Below are positions 36,427 through 44,084 of a stretch of 64,000 nt of DNA, in pieces (the first letter of the stretch is position 1; every line of letters starts with the position of its first letter). The DNA is from Rubritalea marina DSM 17716. Its GTDB lineage: Bacteria > Verrucomicrobiota > Verrucomicrobiia > Verrucomicrobiales > Akkermansiaceae. The DNA is taken from contig NZ_KB899249.1 in the NCBI RefSeq assembly GCF_000378105.1, forward strand, positions 62,001 through 126,000. The letters run 5' to 3'. The translations under genes and the position numbers were made by a program. Below the pieces are notes generated by a model. That model saw only the letters and a list, made by a program, of their open reading frames with translations, ran no database searches and was not told the DNA's origin.

Positions 36427-38148
36427 CTAGTGCTCTTGAGCAGCCTCTGCTTCAGCGTGGACTTTCTCAGTCTTCGCCTTCGCTTCGTCTTCGTACTTTT
36501 TGAGTGGGTCGTTGGTCATGCCATCGGACTTGATGAGCATGAAGCAAGCGCCCATGATGAAGGTCGGTACGAGGGCTGCTAGCATGAGCTTGAATGGGGC
36601 AACGCCACCGTCGAAGTATTTCCCGAGGATGGACTGACCAGCAGGGTTTGGTGCGTTGGCAATGACCGTGAGACCGCCACCAGTGACGGCGCCTGCAAGG
36701 ATTGCGTACTTAGCAGTGATGCTGAGTCCTGGAGCTTGTGAGGCGAGGTAGGTGATTGCAGCATTGTCGTTGAATGCAGTGAGTACGGTAGAACCAATCA
36801 TGAGGATGTATTGGTTGTCGATAGAGGTGATGAGTGGCTCGATCCACCATGATTGGCATTTACCGTGAATCACAAGTCCAGCGAGGAAGAAGCCCACGAG
36901 GAGTGGTGATTTCATGCTGACGTCATTCTGGTGGTGACCGGTGGCTTGAGTGAAGCCGATGAAGAACATGAAGCCAGTGATGAAGAGTGGTGGGTAGTGC
37001 GCTGAGAGCACGGTCCAACCAAGGAAGGCAAGGTGAGTGAAGGTCACCATGAATGGGATGGGATCTTCGCGGTCTTCCCAAAGAACTTTACGGTCTTCGG
37101 CATCTTGGTTGTTGCTGAGTGCTGCAAATTGCTTCTTGAAGGCGATGAAGTAGAGAGCGTTGGCGATGATGATGCCGACGATGGCTTTGATACCATAGTT
37201 CATGAACATGTAGCCGAGGCCAAAGTTCCACTTCTGAGCGACCATGAGAACTGGAGGTGCGGCGAAGTGAGTGAGTGTGCCACCGACAGAGATGTTCACG
37301 AAAAGGAGGCCGAGTGTGGCGTAGGCGAAGAGTGTGGATGGTTTCTTATCGAAGAAGCGCTTAGAGAGGAGCATGGCAGAGATTGTCATGGCTGCAGGTT
37401 CGGTGATGAAGGAACCAAGGATCGGAGCGATCGTGATGACAGAGATCCACCAGGCAGCAGTGCCGCCACCGAATACTCTAGCAACGGAACCGATGATGCG
37501 CTCAGCAAAGCGAACCACTGGGCGGGTCGCGGAGATCGCCATGATGATGACAACGAACACTGGCTCGATGAAGTTCACATCCTTGGCAAAGTAGAGTTTG
37601 ATTTGGTTGTATCCATCAGCGATGCCGAGGATGCCTTCCCCTTGAATGCCGAAGAAGTAATACATTGAGATCACGAGAGCTGCGACCCAGATGCCGAAGA
37701 TCGCTTCGACTTCGCCGAGAAAGTGGTATAGGTGTGCTTTGAAAGAGACGTCATCCTTCGCACCTTCGTGCGGCTTGGCTTCGGCTGTGCGGCCTTCGGC
37801 TTCGATACGCTTACTGTGCTTTTCTTCTTCGTGGTGCGCCATACGCATGAAGATACCAGCGAGGAAGGTGTGGAGAATCGCACAGACAAAAATGATGGTA
37901 GCCACGAGGTTGAAGCCATTTTGTTGCTTGGCGCGGTAGGAAAGTGTGGCACCAAGGTCCATATCACCATTTTCGTTGACTTGTTTTTCATATTTACCAA
38001 GTGGGATTGGAAATACGGCGTATTGGTCTTCAGTGAGACCGTACTCACCAGCGTGGTAGGCTGGCTTGTCTTTACCTGCAGCCATGCTCAGGGAACTGAG
38101 CCCCAAGAGGGCGACGAGGGCGAAAATGAGATGTTTGTATGTGCTCAT
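36427..38148 (-). CDS. putative Na+/H+ antiporter (DUF1504 type)
   Basis: A 573-aa inner-membrane transporter. It has an N-terminal signal-like helix (MSTYKHLIFALVALLGLSSLSMA), a periplasmic stretch and a helix near 80, and a charged cytoplasmic loop (about 105-140). It then shows some 11 helices with ion-transporter motifs such as GTAAWWISVITIAPILGSFITEPAAM, VNISVGGTLTHFAAPPVLM and LTAFNDNAAITYLASQAPG, matching the putative Na+/H+ antiporter family pfam07399 as I recall it. The C-terminal 30 residues are charged and Ala/Glu-rich. A sodium role fits a marine organism but is inference. Confidence 0.8.
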   Translation of the reverse strand: MSTYKHLIFALVALLGLSSLSMAAGKDKPAYHAGEYGLTEDQYAVFPIPLGKYEKQVNENGDMDLGATLSYRAKQQNGFNLVATIIFVCAILHTFLAGIFMRMAHHEEEKHSKRIEAEGRTAEAKPHEGAKDDVSFKAHLYHFLGEVEAIFGIWVAALVISMYYFFGIQGEGILGIADGYNQIKLYFAKDVNFIEPVFVVIIMAISATRPVVRFAERIIGSVARVFGGGTAAWWISVITIAPILGSFITEPAAMTISAMLLSKRFFDKKPSTLFAYATLGLLFVNISVGGTLTHFAAPPVLMVAQKWNFGLGYMFMNYGIKAIVGIIIANALYFIAFKKQFAALSNNQDAEDRKVLWEDREDPIPFMVTFTHLAFLGWTVLSAHYPPLFITGFMFFIGFTQATGHHQNDVSMKSPLLVGFFLAGLVIHGKCQSWWIEPLITSIDNQYILMIGSTVLTAFNDNAAITYLASQAPGLSITAKYAILAGAVTGGGLTVIANAPNPAGQSILGKYFDGGVAPFKLMLAALVPTFIMGACFMLIKSDGMTNDPLKKYEDEAKAKTEKVHAEAEAAQEH

Positions 38149-38359
38149 AGCGGATTAATTACGAGTTCCACATATACGCTTATAGTCCAGCAGGCAAGCA
38201 ATTCCAGTGTGGGATCTGTGAGATTGCTGGTCTTGCTTGTGCTATAGGGATCTATATTGCTGAGTGCTAGAGCTGAACTTGCTAGGTTTGGCCGGTTTTT
38301 TTTGCTTCCCAAACTAGGGCGATGCTAGACATGCTGATGTTGTCATTCATTCCATTCCC

Positions 38360-39313
38360 ATGCCACGATCCAAGATTTTATTATTCAACCATCCGACGAG
38401 ACTGTTGTGGACGAGGCTGAGATCCGCCGCATGGTGTGCATGCTGCACGCTAGCGATGACGGGGTGCCAGTCGGTGAAGGATGCTGGCGGCGGGATGATG
38501 GAGTTTGTGGGCTTCGATAGTGATGTGCCACAGCAGAAACAAGGCTCAAAGAAGCTCAAAGAATTATCAAAGGTGAATCCTGTGGTGACTGTAGGAAATC
38601 ACGATAATCTCTATAGTGAGGACAAAATCGTGTGGGCTGATGAAGATCCAGATAAGCCGATGGCGGAGCTGGAGGCGGTCTGGGAGCAAGGTCCAAAAGA
38701 TGAATGGTTGGTGAGCTACTCCGAGGCGATGAAACAAGCGCGGGTGAAAGGGATTCCAGTGATGATTTGGTTTACCAACTCACGAGGTGCTGCGACATCG
38801 AAGTCACTTTCCAACGAGCTTTTCGATACGAGCGAATTTGATCACTGGGCAAATAAGCATGTGATCCGCCTGCGCGTGGATTCGTTCATTCAGGATGACG
38901 ACCAAAAACACGCGGGCATGAAGCGTGAATACGTGCAACGGTTGCGCAAGCGTTACAAAGTGCTGGGGGCTCCAGTGGTGGTGGTGCTCTCGCCTCGAGG
39001 CAACCAATTTGGAAAGCACACTGGCTATCGGCCAGGGTCTCCAGATTATTTTTGGGGTAAAATTAAGCATTCACAGAAGTTGGCGCTGGATGATTATGCC
39101 AATTGGCGCCAAGAGTATGAGGCTCGAGGCTACCGCGTGTGGCATGACCTCAAGGGGCGCAAAGTCTTTGCCAAGCCGGTTTCCTTACAAGAGGGAACAT
39201 TGCACCTTGTGAGTCCTGACGGAAAGCGCTCCAAGACCTCAGTAAAGAGGCTTTCGTCTGAAGATCAACTGTGGATCAAAGAGTACATCCGCAAAAAGAA
39301 CAGCAAGCGCTAG
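38360..39313 (+). CDS. lipoprotein with thioredoxin-like fold and SHD1-type C-terminus
   Basis: A 317-aa probable lipoprotein (lipobox LAMTGC near residue 36 after a basic, hydrophobic start). Residues about 105-225 resemble the thioredoxin_7 fold (SYSEAMKQARVKGIPVMIWF, then DSFIQDDDQKHAGM), but the CxxC position reads NSRGA, so it has no disulfide chemistry. The C-terminal 55 residues (YRVWHDLKGRKVFAKPVSL, then KRLSSEDQLWIKEYI) match the SHD1 domain (SLA1 homology 1), common in Planctomycetes and Verrucomicrobia envelope proteins. Function unknown. Confidence 0.78.
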   Translation: MPRSKILLFNHPTRLLWTRLRSAAWCACCTLAMTGCQSVKDAGGGMMEFVGFDSDVPQQKQGSKKLKELSKVNPVVTVGNHDNLYSEDKIVWADEDPDKPMAELEAVWEQGPKDEWLVSYSEAMKQARVKGIPVMIWFTNSRGAATSKSLSNELFDTSEFDHWANKHVIRLRVDSFIQDDDQKHAGMKREYVQRLRKRYKVLGAPVVVVLSPRGNQFGKHTGYRPGSPDYFWGKIKHSQKLALDDYANWRQEYEARGYRVWHDLKGRKVFAKPVSLQEGTLHLVSPDGKRSKTSVKRLSSEDQLWIKEYIRKKNSKR

Positions 39314-39321
39314 CTTGCATT

Positions 39322-40170
39322 TTACCAATCATCGGGTGCGATGAACATTGGTTTACTGGAGGGTGTGGGGAGTACCAATGTGCAGCGTTGGCTGGCCAGC
39401 GTCACTAGTTTTTCCTGATTGATGCTCGGCAGTGAGAGCTGCAGTGCCGAGCCTTCCTCAAGCTCGCATGGCCAGAGCGCCTTGTGCACAAGTTGGCATT
39501 GCTTGAGATCAGGGAATGCTTTGAGGAATTCATTCAGGTGCATCCAGCAACGGCGGCGCACGAGTGGGTTGGCTCCCTCAGGCAGGGGGGAGGCTGTGGC
39601 TTGGTGGTGATCATAAAAGATCCCGTGCACTAATTGCTGCGACTCGATCGCATCGATGCCGTAGCGTTGTAGGAGGATATTGCGTGTGTGTGGGTTTTGG
39701 CTGAGCTGCATCTGGTGCGAGCTAAGCCTCTCAAACTTCCGTTGGTAGTTATCACGCTTGTCTGGTCCCGGGAAGCTGAACCCAGTATCAGTCGGTTCCA
39801 CGAGGTAGAACTTGATGGCTACCTCAAGATGGAGGTGCTTCTGTGCCGTGCAATCGTGAAGAACAAAGTCGAGCTCTCCAAGAGTTTGTTTTTCTGGGGT
39901 GATGATCTGCATGTTACGAGCCACGATCTCGAAGCGTGGTGATTGCTCGAGGCAGACTGCAGCGGCATCCTCGTAGATGTAGCCGAGTTTTTGATTGAAA
40001 TTGAGTGGTTCCTTTAGGTCGGGGGCAATGAGGGAGTGGTGATTTAGTCTCGGGGGCACTTCACCGATCATCGGGGGCGACTGAACGAGGCTCGCGCAGA
40101 TGGCCTCGCTGTAGAGCAGCATGTGTTGCGTCTCCAGAGAGGGACCAAAATCTTTGCGTGGGGGCTTCAT
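39322..40170 (-). CDS. DUF1853 family protein
   Basis: A 282-aa protein with the DUF1853 pattern: YIYEDAAAVCLEQSPRFEIV at the N-terminus, LGELDFVLHDCTAQKHLHLE followed by VAIKFYLV, and GFSFPGPDKRDNYQRKFERL. The ELDF...HLEVAIKFYL arrangement resembles a PD-(D/E)xK nuclease-like fold, which is inference. It is 10 bases downstream of the carboxynorspermidine synthase-like gene and is probably co-transcribed. Its role is unknown. Confidence 0.8.
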   Translation of the reverse strand: MKPPRKDFGPSLETQHMLLYSEAICASLVQSPPMIGEVPPRLNHHSLIAPDLKEPLNFNQKLGYIYEDAAAVCLEQSPRFEIVARNMQIITPEKQTLGELDFVLHDCTAQKHLHLEVAIKFYLVEPTDTGFSFPGPDKRDNYQRKFERLSSHQMQLSQNPHTRNILLQRYGIDAIESQQLVHGIFYDHHQATASPLPEGANPLVRRRCWMHLNEFLKAFPDLKQCQLVHKALWPCELEEGSALQLSLPSINQEKLVTLASQRCTLVLPTPSSKPMFIAPDDW

Positions 40171-40180
40171 GGCCTTTAGC

Positions 40181-41407
40181 TTAGCATACCTTGAGAGCCT
40201 TCGCGTCTTCGACGCTCAGTTCCACACAGGTCCATGGTAAACCATACTTGTTGAGGGCGTCCATGAATGGGTCGGGATCATTTTGTTCCATGTTCCAAAC
40301 ACCAGCTTTTTGTGTCCAGGATCCCTCGAGGAGAAGCTTGGCGCCGATCATTGCTGGTACGCCGGTGGTGTATGAGACCCCTTGCGAGCCAAGTTCCTCG
40401 AAACATGATTCGTGGTCGCAGATGTTGTAGATGTATACGGCCTTCTCTTTACCGTCTTTGACGCCGCGGATGATACAACCAATGCAGGTGCGGCCAGTGG
40501 TGGTCTTGCCTAAATCACCTGGATCTGGGAGCACAGCTTTGAGGAATTGTAACGGAATGATCTTTTGTCCTTGGTAGTCGACTGCGTCGATGCGGGTCAT
40601 GCCGACGTTTTGTAATACTTCTAGATGTTTGATGTAGTTGTCTGAAAAGGACATCCAGAATTGTGCCCGTTTGATGCTGGGAATGTGCTTTGTGAGTGAC
40701 TCCATCTCTTCGTGGTACATCCGGTAAATCGAGTAATTCCCGACTCCTTCGGGGCACTCGAAGCGCTGGTTCACAGACATGGCTTCGCTTTCTTGGAAGG
40801 CGCCATCTTCCCAGTGGCGGCAGGGGGCTGTGACCTCGCGTATGTTGATTTCTGGATTGAAGTTGGTTGCGAACGCTTGTCCGTGATCGCCTCCATTGAC
40901 GTCGACGATGTCTAGGAAATGGATTTCATCAAAGTGGTGCTTCAGCGCCCATGCTGTGAATACATTCGTCACACCAGGGTCGAAGCCAGAACCCAGTAAT
41001 GCTTTGAGCCCACTGGCTACAAAACGATCGTGATACGCCCATTGCCAGTGGTATTCAAATTTTGCTTCGTTCGGCGGCTCGTAGTTAGCGGTGTCAAGAT
41101 AGTGGGCTCCAGACTCGAGGCAGGCTTCCATAATGCTCAAGTCTTGGTAGGGAAGGGCAACATTAATGACGAGTGTGGCGGCAGTTTCTTTGATGAGTGC
41201 TGCGGTGTCGGCGACGATGTCGGCATCAATTTGAGCGGTGTTGATTTTGACCCCATAGCGATCTAGTACTGAGCTAGCAATCGCGACGCATTTCGATTCG
41301 GTGCGCGATGCGAGTGTGATCTTGGTGAATGCTTCGGAGACTTGCGCGCATTTGTGCGCTACGACGGAGCCGACGCCGCCTGCGCCGATGATGAGAATAG
41401 CTGACAT
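40181..41407 (-). CDS. carboxynorspermidine synthase / saccharopine dehydrogenase-like protein
   Basis: A 408-aa NAD(P)-dependent reductase of the saccharopine-dehydrogenase fold. The N-terminal Rossmann motif is ILIIGAGGVGSVVAHKCAQ, followed by NVALPYQDLSIMEACLESGA and LLGSGFDPGVTNVFTAWALK, which are typical of carboxy(nor)spermidine dehydrogenase. It would condense aspartate semialdehyde with a diamine on the way to (nor)spermidine. The partner decarboxylase gene (nspC) is not adjacent; a DUF1853 gene follows instead. Confidence 0.85.
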   Translation of the reverse strand: MSAILIIGAGGVGSVVAHKCAQVSEAFTKITLASRTESKCVAIASSVLDRYGVKINTAQIDADIVADTAALIKETAATLVINVALPYQDLSIMEACLESGAHYLDTANYEPPNEAKFEYHWQWAYHDRFVASGLKALLGSGFDPGVTNVFTAWALKHHFDEIHFLDIVDVNGGDHGQAFATNFNPEINIREVTAPCRHWEDGAFQESEAMSVNQRFECPEGVGNYSIYRMYHEEMESLTKHIPSIKRAQFWMSFSDNYIKHLEVLQNVGMTRIDAVDYQGQKIIPLQFLKAVLPDPGDLGKTTTGRTCIGCIIRGVKDGKEKAVYIYNICDHESCFEELGSQGVSYTTGVPAMIGAKLLLEGSWTQKAGVWNMEQNDPDPFMDALNKYGLPWTCVELSVEDAKALKVC

Positions 41408-41585
41408 GGATTTACATACCTATGGTTTGAGTTTCAGAATGAATCGGATTTTGAAGGGCGATTCAATTAAAATGATTTTTTTCGAGCCTTAGCTTGCCAT
41501 GGCATCTGAAATAGTCATGATACCGCAAATTTGGTAATGACCTGCTAGGGTATTACCTGCACACAAAAAGACCACGCCCACACAC

Positions 41586-42992
41586 ATGAGTAACCCAATT
41601 GTTGAAATCACAGACCAAGAGTTGCCCCACAATCTCAAGACATTATGGCTTAAAGCATTATCTGCAGTTGAGATTAAAAATTTTAGTTATGCAATCAGCT
41701 TGGTTAATGCTGTGTTGAAAGAAGCTCCTGGCTTTTTGGAAGGACGCAGAGTGGCTCGTAAGTGTGCGGCTATGGTGGCAGCTGAGAGTGGGAAAAGGAA
41801 AGGTGGGGGCATGACGGCGCTTCTTTCTGGTGGGATGTCTACGATGAAGCTTGGCTCCGCAGCCAAGAAAGATCCTTTGGCCGCGTTGATTCAGATTGAG
41901 AAGGAACTGGAGAAGGACCCATACGACCCACAAGTCAATGAGGTTCTTCACGAGACGGCACTGAGTATCGGCTTCAAAGAAACCGCAGCATTTGCCCTCG
42001 AGACGGTGCGCGAAGGCGCACCAGAAAATTCTAAAGTACTGCATCGCTTGGCTGAATTTTATCTGGCTGAAGGACAGCCATCTAAGGCCTCCGACGTCTA
42101 CAACGACATTGTGAAGCATAACCCAGCCGACATCGATGCGGTGAAAGGAGCCAAAGATAGCTCAGCCAAGGCATCAATGCAGGAGCAAAAATGGGATTCC
42201 GCCAGTGGTATTCAAGATCTGAAGAAAGACGCCGCTAAGGCAGCCGAACTTGAAAATGCTGACCGTGCCGCTCTCACCAAGGATCAACAGGTGCAAAAGC
42301 TCTCTGGTCTCATCGACCAATACAACCAAGATCAAAATAACCTCAATGTGGTGAAGCAAATTGCAGCGCTCTACGAGGAAATGGAAAACTGGACCGACGC
42401 ACACGCATTCTATGATTGGGCTTACCAGCTCAGTAATGCGGACTCCGCTCTCAAGAAGAAGGCGTCTGATCTTGGAGATCGCGTGGCACGCGAGCAGGTG
42501 AAAGCTATGGAGGCTCAGCTTGCCGCGGATCCAGGCAATGCAGAGCTTCAGGCTCAAGTGGCAGAAATCAAGAAAGACCGTGCTCGCGAGGGAGTGACCG
42601 TGGCTCAGCAACGCGTTGAGCAAAACCCGACTGACCCGCAGCTTCGCTTCGAACTCGGTACCGCGCTCTACGATGCTGGCGAGTACAGCGATGCCATCCC
42701 GCACTTGCAGCAGGCGACACGCAACCCGCACATCCGCACCAAGGTGCTCCTCACCTTAGCACGTGCTTTCGATGGCAAGAATATGTTCGACCTCGCTGTG
42801 AAGCAGCTCTCTGATGCATTGGCTGACCTTCAGGCCATGGATGACACGAAGAAAGAGGTGCTCTACGAGAAAGGCCTGATTCACGCGAAAATGGAAGACG
42901 CTGTCCGCGCACTCGAGTGCTTCAAGGAAATCTATGAGGTCGATTACGGCTATCGTGATGTGGCACAACGTGTGGAGTCTTCCTATAGCTAA
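41586..42992 (+). CDS. tetratricopeptide-repeat protein
   Basis: A 468-aa soluble helical protein with TPR units at about 10-50, 125-190 (HRLAEFYLAEGQPSKASDVY) and 340-460 (QLRFELGTALYDAGEYSDAI, then KVLLTLARAFDGKNMFDLAV). A Gly/Met-rich stretch (KRKGGGMTALLSGGMSTMKL, about 72-91) separates the first repeat from the rest. No signal peptide is seen, so it is probably a cytoplasmic scaffold. It is monocistronic and ends at a strong terminator. Partners are unknown. Confidence 0.85.
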   Translation: MSNPIVEITDQELPHNLKTLWLKALSAVEIKNFSYAISLVNAVLKEAPGFLEGRRVARKCAAMVAAESGKRKGGGMTALLSGGMSTMKLGSAAKKDPLAALIQIEKELEKDPYDPQVNEVLHETALSIGFKETAAFALETVREGAPENSKVLHRLAEFYLAEGQPSKASDVYNDIVKHNPADIDAVKGAKDSSAKASMQEQKWDSASGIQDLKKDAAKAAELENADRAALTKDQQVQKLSGLIDQYNQDQNNLNVVKQIAALYEEMENWTDAHAFYDWAYQLSNADSALKKKASDLGDRVAREQVKAMEAQLAADPGNAELQAQVAEIKKDRAREGVTVAQQRVEQNPTDPQLRFELGTALYDAGEYSDAIPHLQQATRNPHIRTKVLLTLARAFDGKNMFDLAVKQLSDALADLQAMDDTKKEVLYEKGLIHAKMEDAVRALECFKEIYEVDYGYRDVAQRVESSYS

Positions 42993-43025
42993 TCGATTCA
43001 CTCTAAGAATCTGTTGAAAATCATC

Positions 43026-43062
43026 ATGCCGTCAGCTAATCTCATGGTTGACGGCATTTTTT
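43026..43062 (+). terminator. terminator of the TPR gene
   Basis: ATGCCGTCA/TGACGGCAT 9-bp stem, 14-nt loop, followed by TTTTTTC. It isolates infA from the upstream gene. Confidence 0.93.
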
Positions 43063-43171
43063 CTACGAAATTTTTTCAGATCCTCTGAAATAAGTATTGC
43101 GTAGATCAACGAAATGAAGGATATGACGGCAGTCGCACTCGCAGCTGGGTGTGAAACGGATCACAATTAAC

Positions 43172-43187
43172 AAAGGAGATACTTATC
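43172..43187 (+). promoter_or_regulatory. strong Shine-Dalgarno and AUC start codon of infA
   Basis: AAAGGAGA at 43172-43179 is followed, 6 nt after its last G, by ATC at 43185. Between the in-frame stop TGA at 43152 and the first internal ATG at 43338 there is no ATG, GTG or TTG in the IF-1 frame, and the downstream ATG would remove the first beta strands. ATC therefore decides the start. Confidence 0.75.
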
Positions 43188-43496
43188 GCTGGTAAACCAA
43201 AAAGAGGGGGCGGACGCCGCCCTAGAAGGAACGCTCGAGGCAGAAATGATCGTCGCTTTAAGAAGAAGGAAGACGACGGCCGTGAGGACAAGTCTGTAGA
43301 GATCGAAGGTACGATTAAGACGGTACTAGCAGGCACCATGTTCAAGGTTGAGCTCCCCGGTGGCCACGAAGTTCTAGCTCACATCTCTGGTAAGATGCGC
43401 AAGCGATTCATCCGACTTGTGGTTGGTGACCGCGTTCGCATGGAAATGTCTCCATACGATACCACCAAGGCACGTATCACCTTCCGAATTGGCTAA
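43185..43496 (+). CDS. infA: translation initiation factor IF-1 with basic N-terminal tail, AUC start
   Basis: IF-1 binds the ribosomal A site during initiation. The OB-fold body is complete: [60 protein letters not shown], ending FRIG. Ahead of it is a tail of about 33 mostly basic residues ([19 protein letters not shown] followed by KKK), which E. coli IF-1 (72 aa) lacks; the total is 103 aa. The start is ATC after a full SD, unlike every other gene in the window. A sequencing error of ATG to ATC cannot be excluded. Own terminator downstream. Confidence 0.93.
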   Translation: MAGKPKRGGGRRPRRNARGRNDRRFKKKEDDGREDKSVEIEGTIKTVLAGTMFKVELPGGHEVLAHISGKMRKRFIRLVVGDRVRMEMSPYDTTKARITFRIG

Positions 43497-43555
43497 GCCA
43501 GTGTTTGAACGATCCCCTCATCTGGTGATACACCATTGAGGAATTCAAATTTTCG

Positions 43556-43588
43556 AGCTTTGAACATGATTTGTGTTCAAAGCTTTTT
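43556..43588 (+). terminator. terminator of infA
   Basis: AGCTTTGAACA/TGTTCAAAGCT, 11-bp stem and 7-nt loop, followed by TTTTTC, 60 bases after the infA stop. Confidence 0.93.
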
Positions 43589-43685
43589 CATGTCTGATAG
43601 AATCGAAATCACATTTCTATTTACTTTGGAATTTTTGTAGAAATTTCGAGACGAATGATTCGTATGATACAAGCAACGAATACCC

Positions 43686-44033
43686 ATGAAGATTTACGCT
43701 CATAAAACCTGTGGTTCCTGTAAGAAGGCGCTCAAGTGGCTAGCCGCTAAGGGGCTAGAAGTAGACGCTATTGCTATTGCTGAGAACCCGCCACAACTTG
43801 GAGAGCTACAATTAGCTCTCGATTCTGGCTACACCCTGAAGCAATTATTCAATACCTCTGGGCAGGAGTACCGTAGACGTGACATGAAACATAAGCTTCT
43901 GACGATGAGTAACGAGGAAGCCCTCAGCGAGCTTGCTGCTTCTGGTATGCTAGTGAAACGACCATTCTTGATTGCAGATGGCCATGCCTTAGTAGGCTTC
44001 AAAGAAGAAGCTTGGACTGAAGTGTTAGGGTAG
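43686..44033 (+). CDS. ArsC/Spx/YffB family thioredoxin-like protein
   Basis: A 115-aa ArsC-fold protein. MKIYAHKTCGSCKKALKWLA carries the CxxC at Cys9/Cys12, and the C-terminal MLVKRPFLIADGHALVGFKE with the Arg-Pro is the family's second signature. It could be an arsenate-reductase-type reductase or a Spx/MgsR-like regulator; the CxxC pair and the lack of an ars operon leave this open. It is 51 bases upstream of the SLC13-type transporter on the same strand. Confidence 0.82.
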   Translation: MKIYAHKTCGSCKKALKWLAAKGLEVDAIAIAENPPQLGELQLALDSGYTLKQLFNTSGQEYRRRDMKHKLLTMSNEEALSELAASGMLVKRPFLIADGHALVGFKEEAWTEVLG

Positions 44034-44084
44034 CCTCCATGCCCTACGCATTCTATGACATAAACCCCTTGATTGATTGAATCT

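Noticed and set aside
37033-37668. 211-codon plus-strand frame opposite the antiporter gene
   Set aside because: Acidic, His/Asp-rich composition typical of an antisense shadow of a membrane protein gene; no motif and no start context.
41513-41560. Inverted repeat GGTAA...TTACC upstream of the TPR gene as an operator
   Set aside because: Short arms with internal mismatches and no divergent regulator; within chance expectation.
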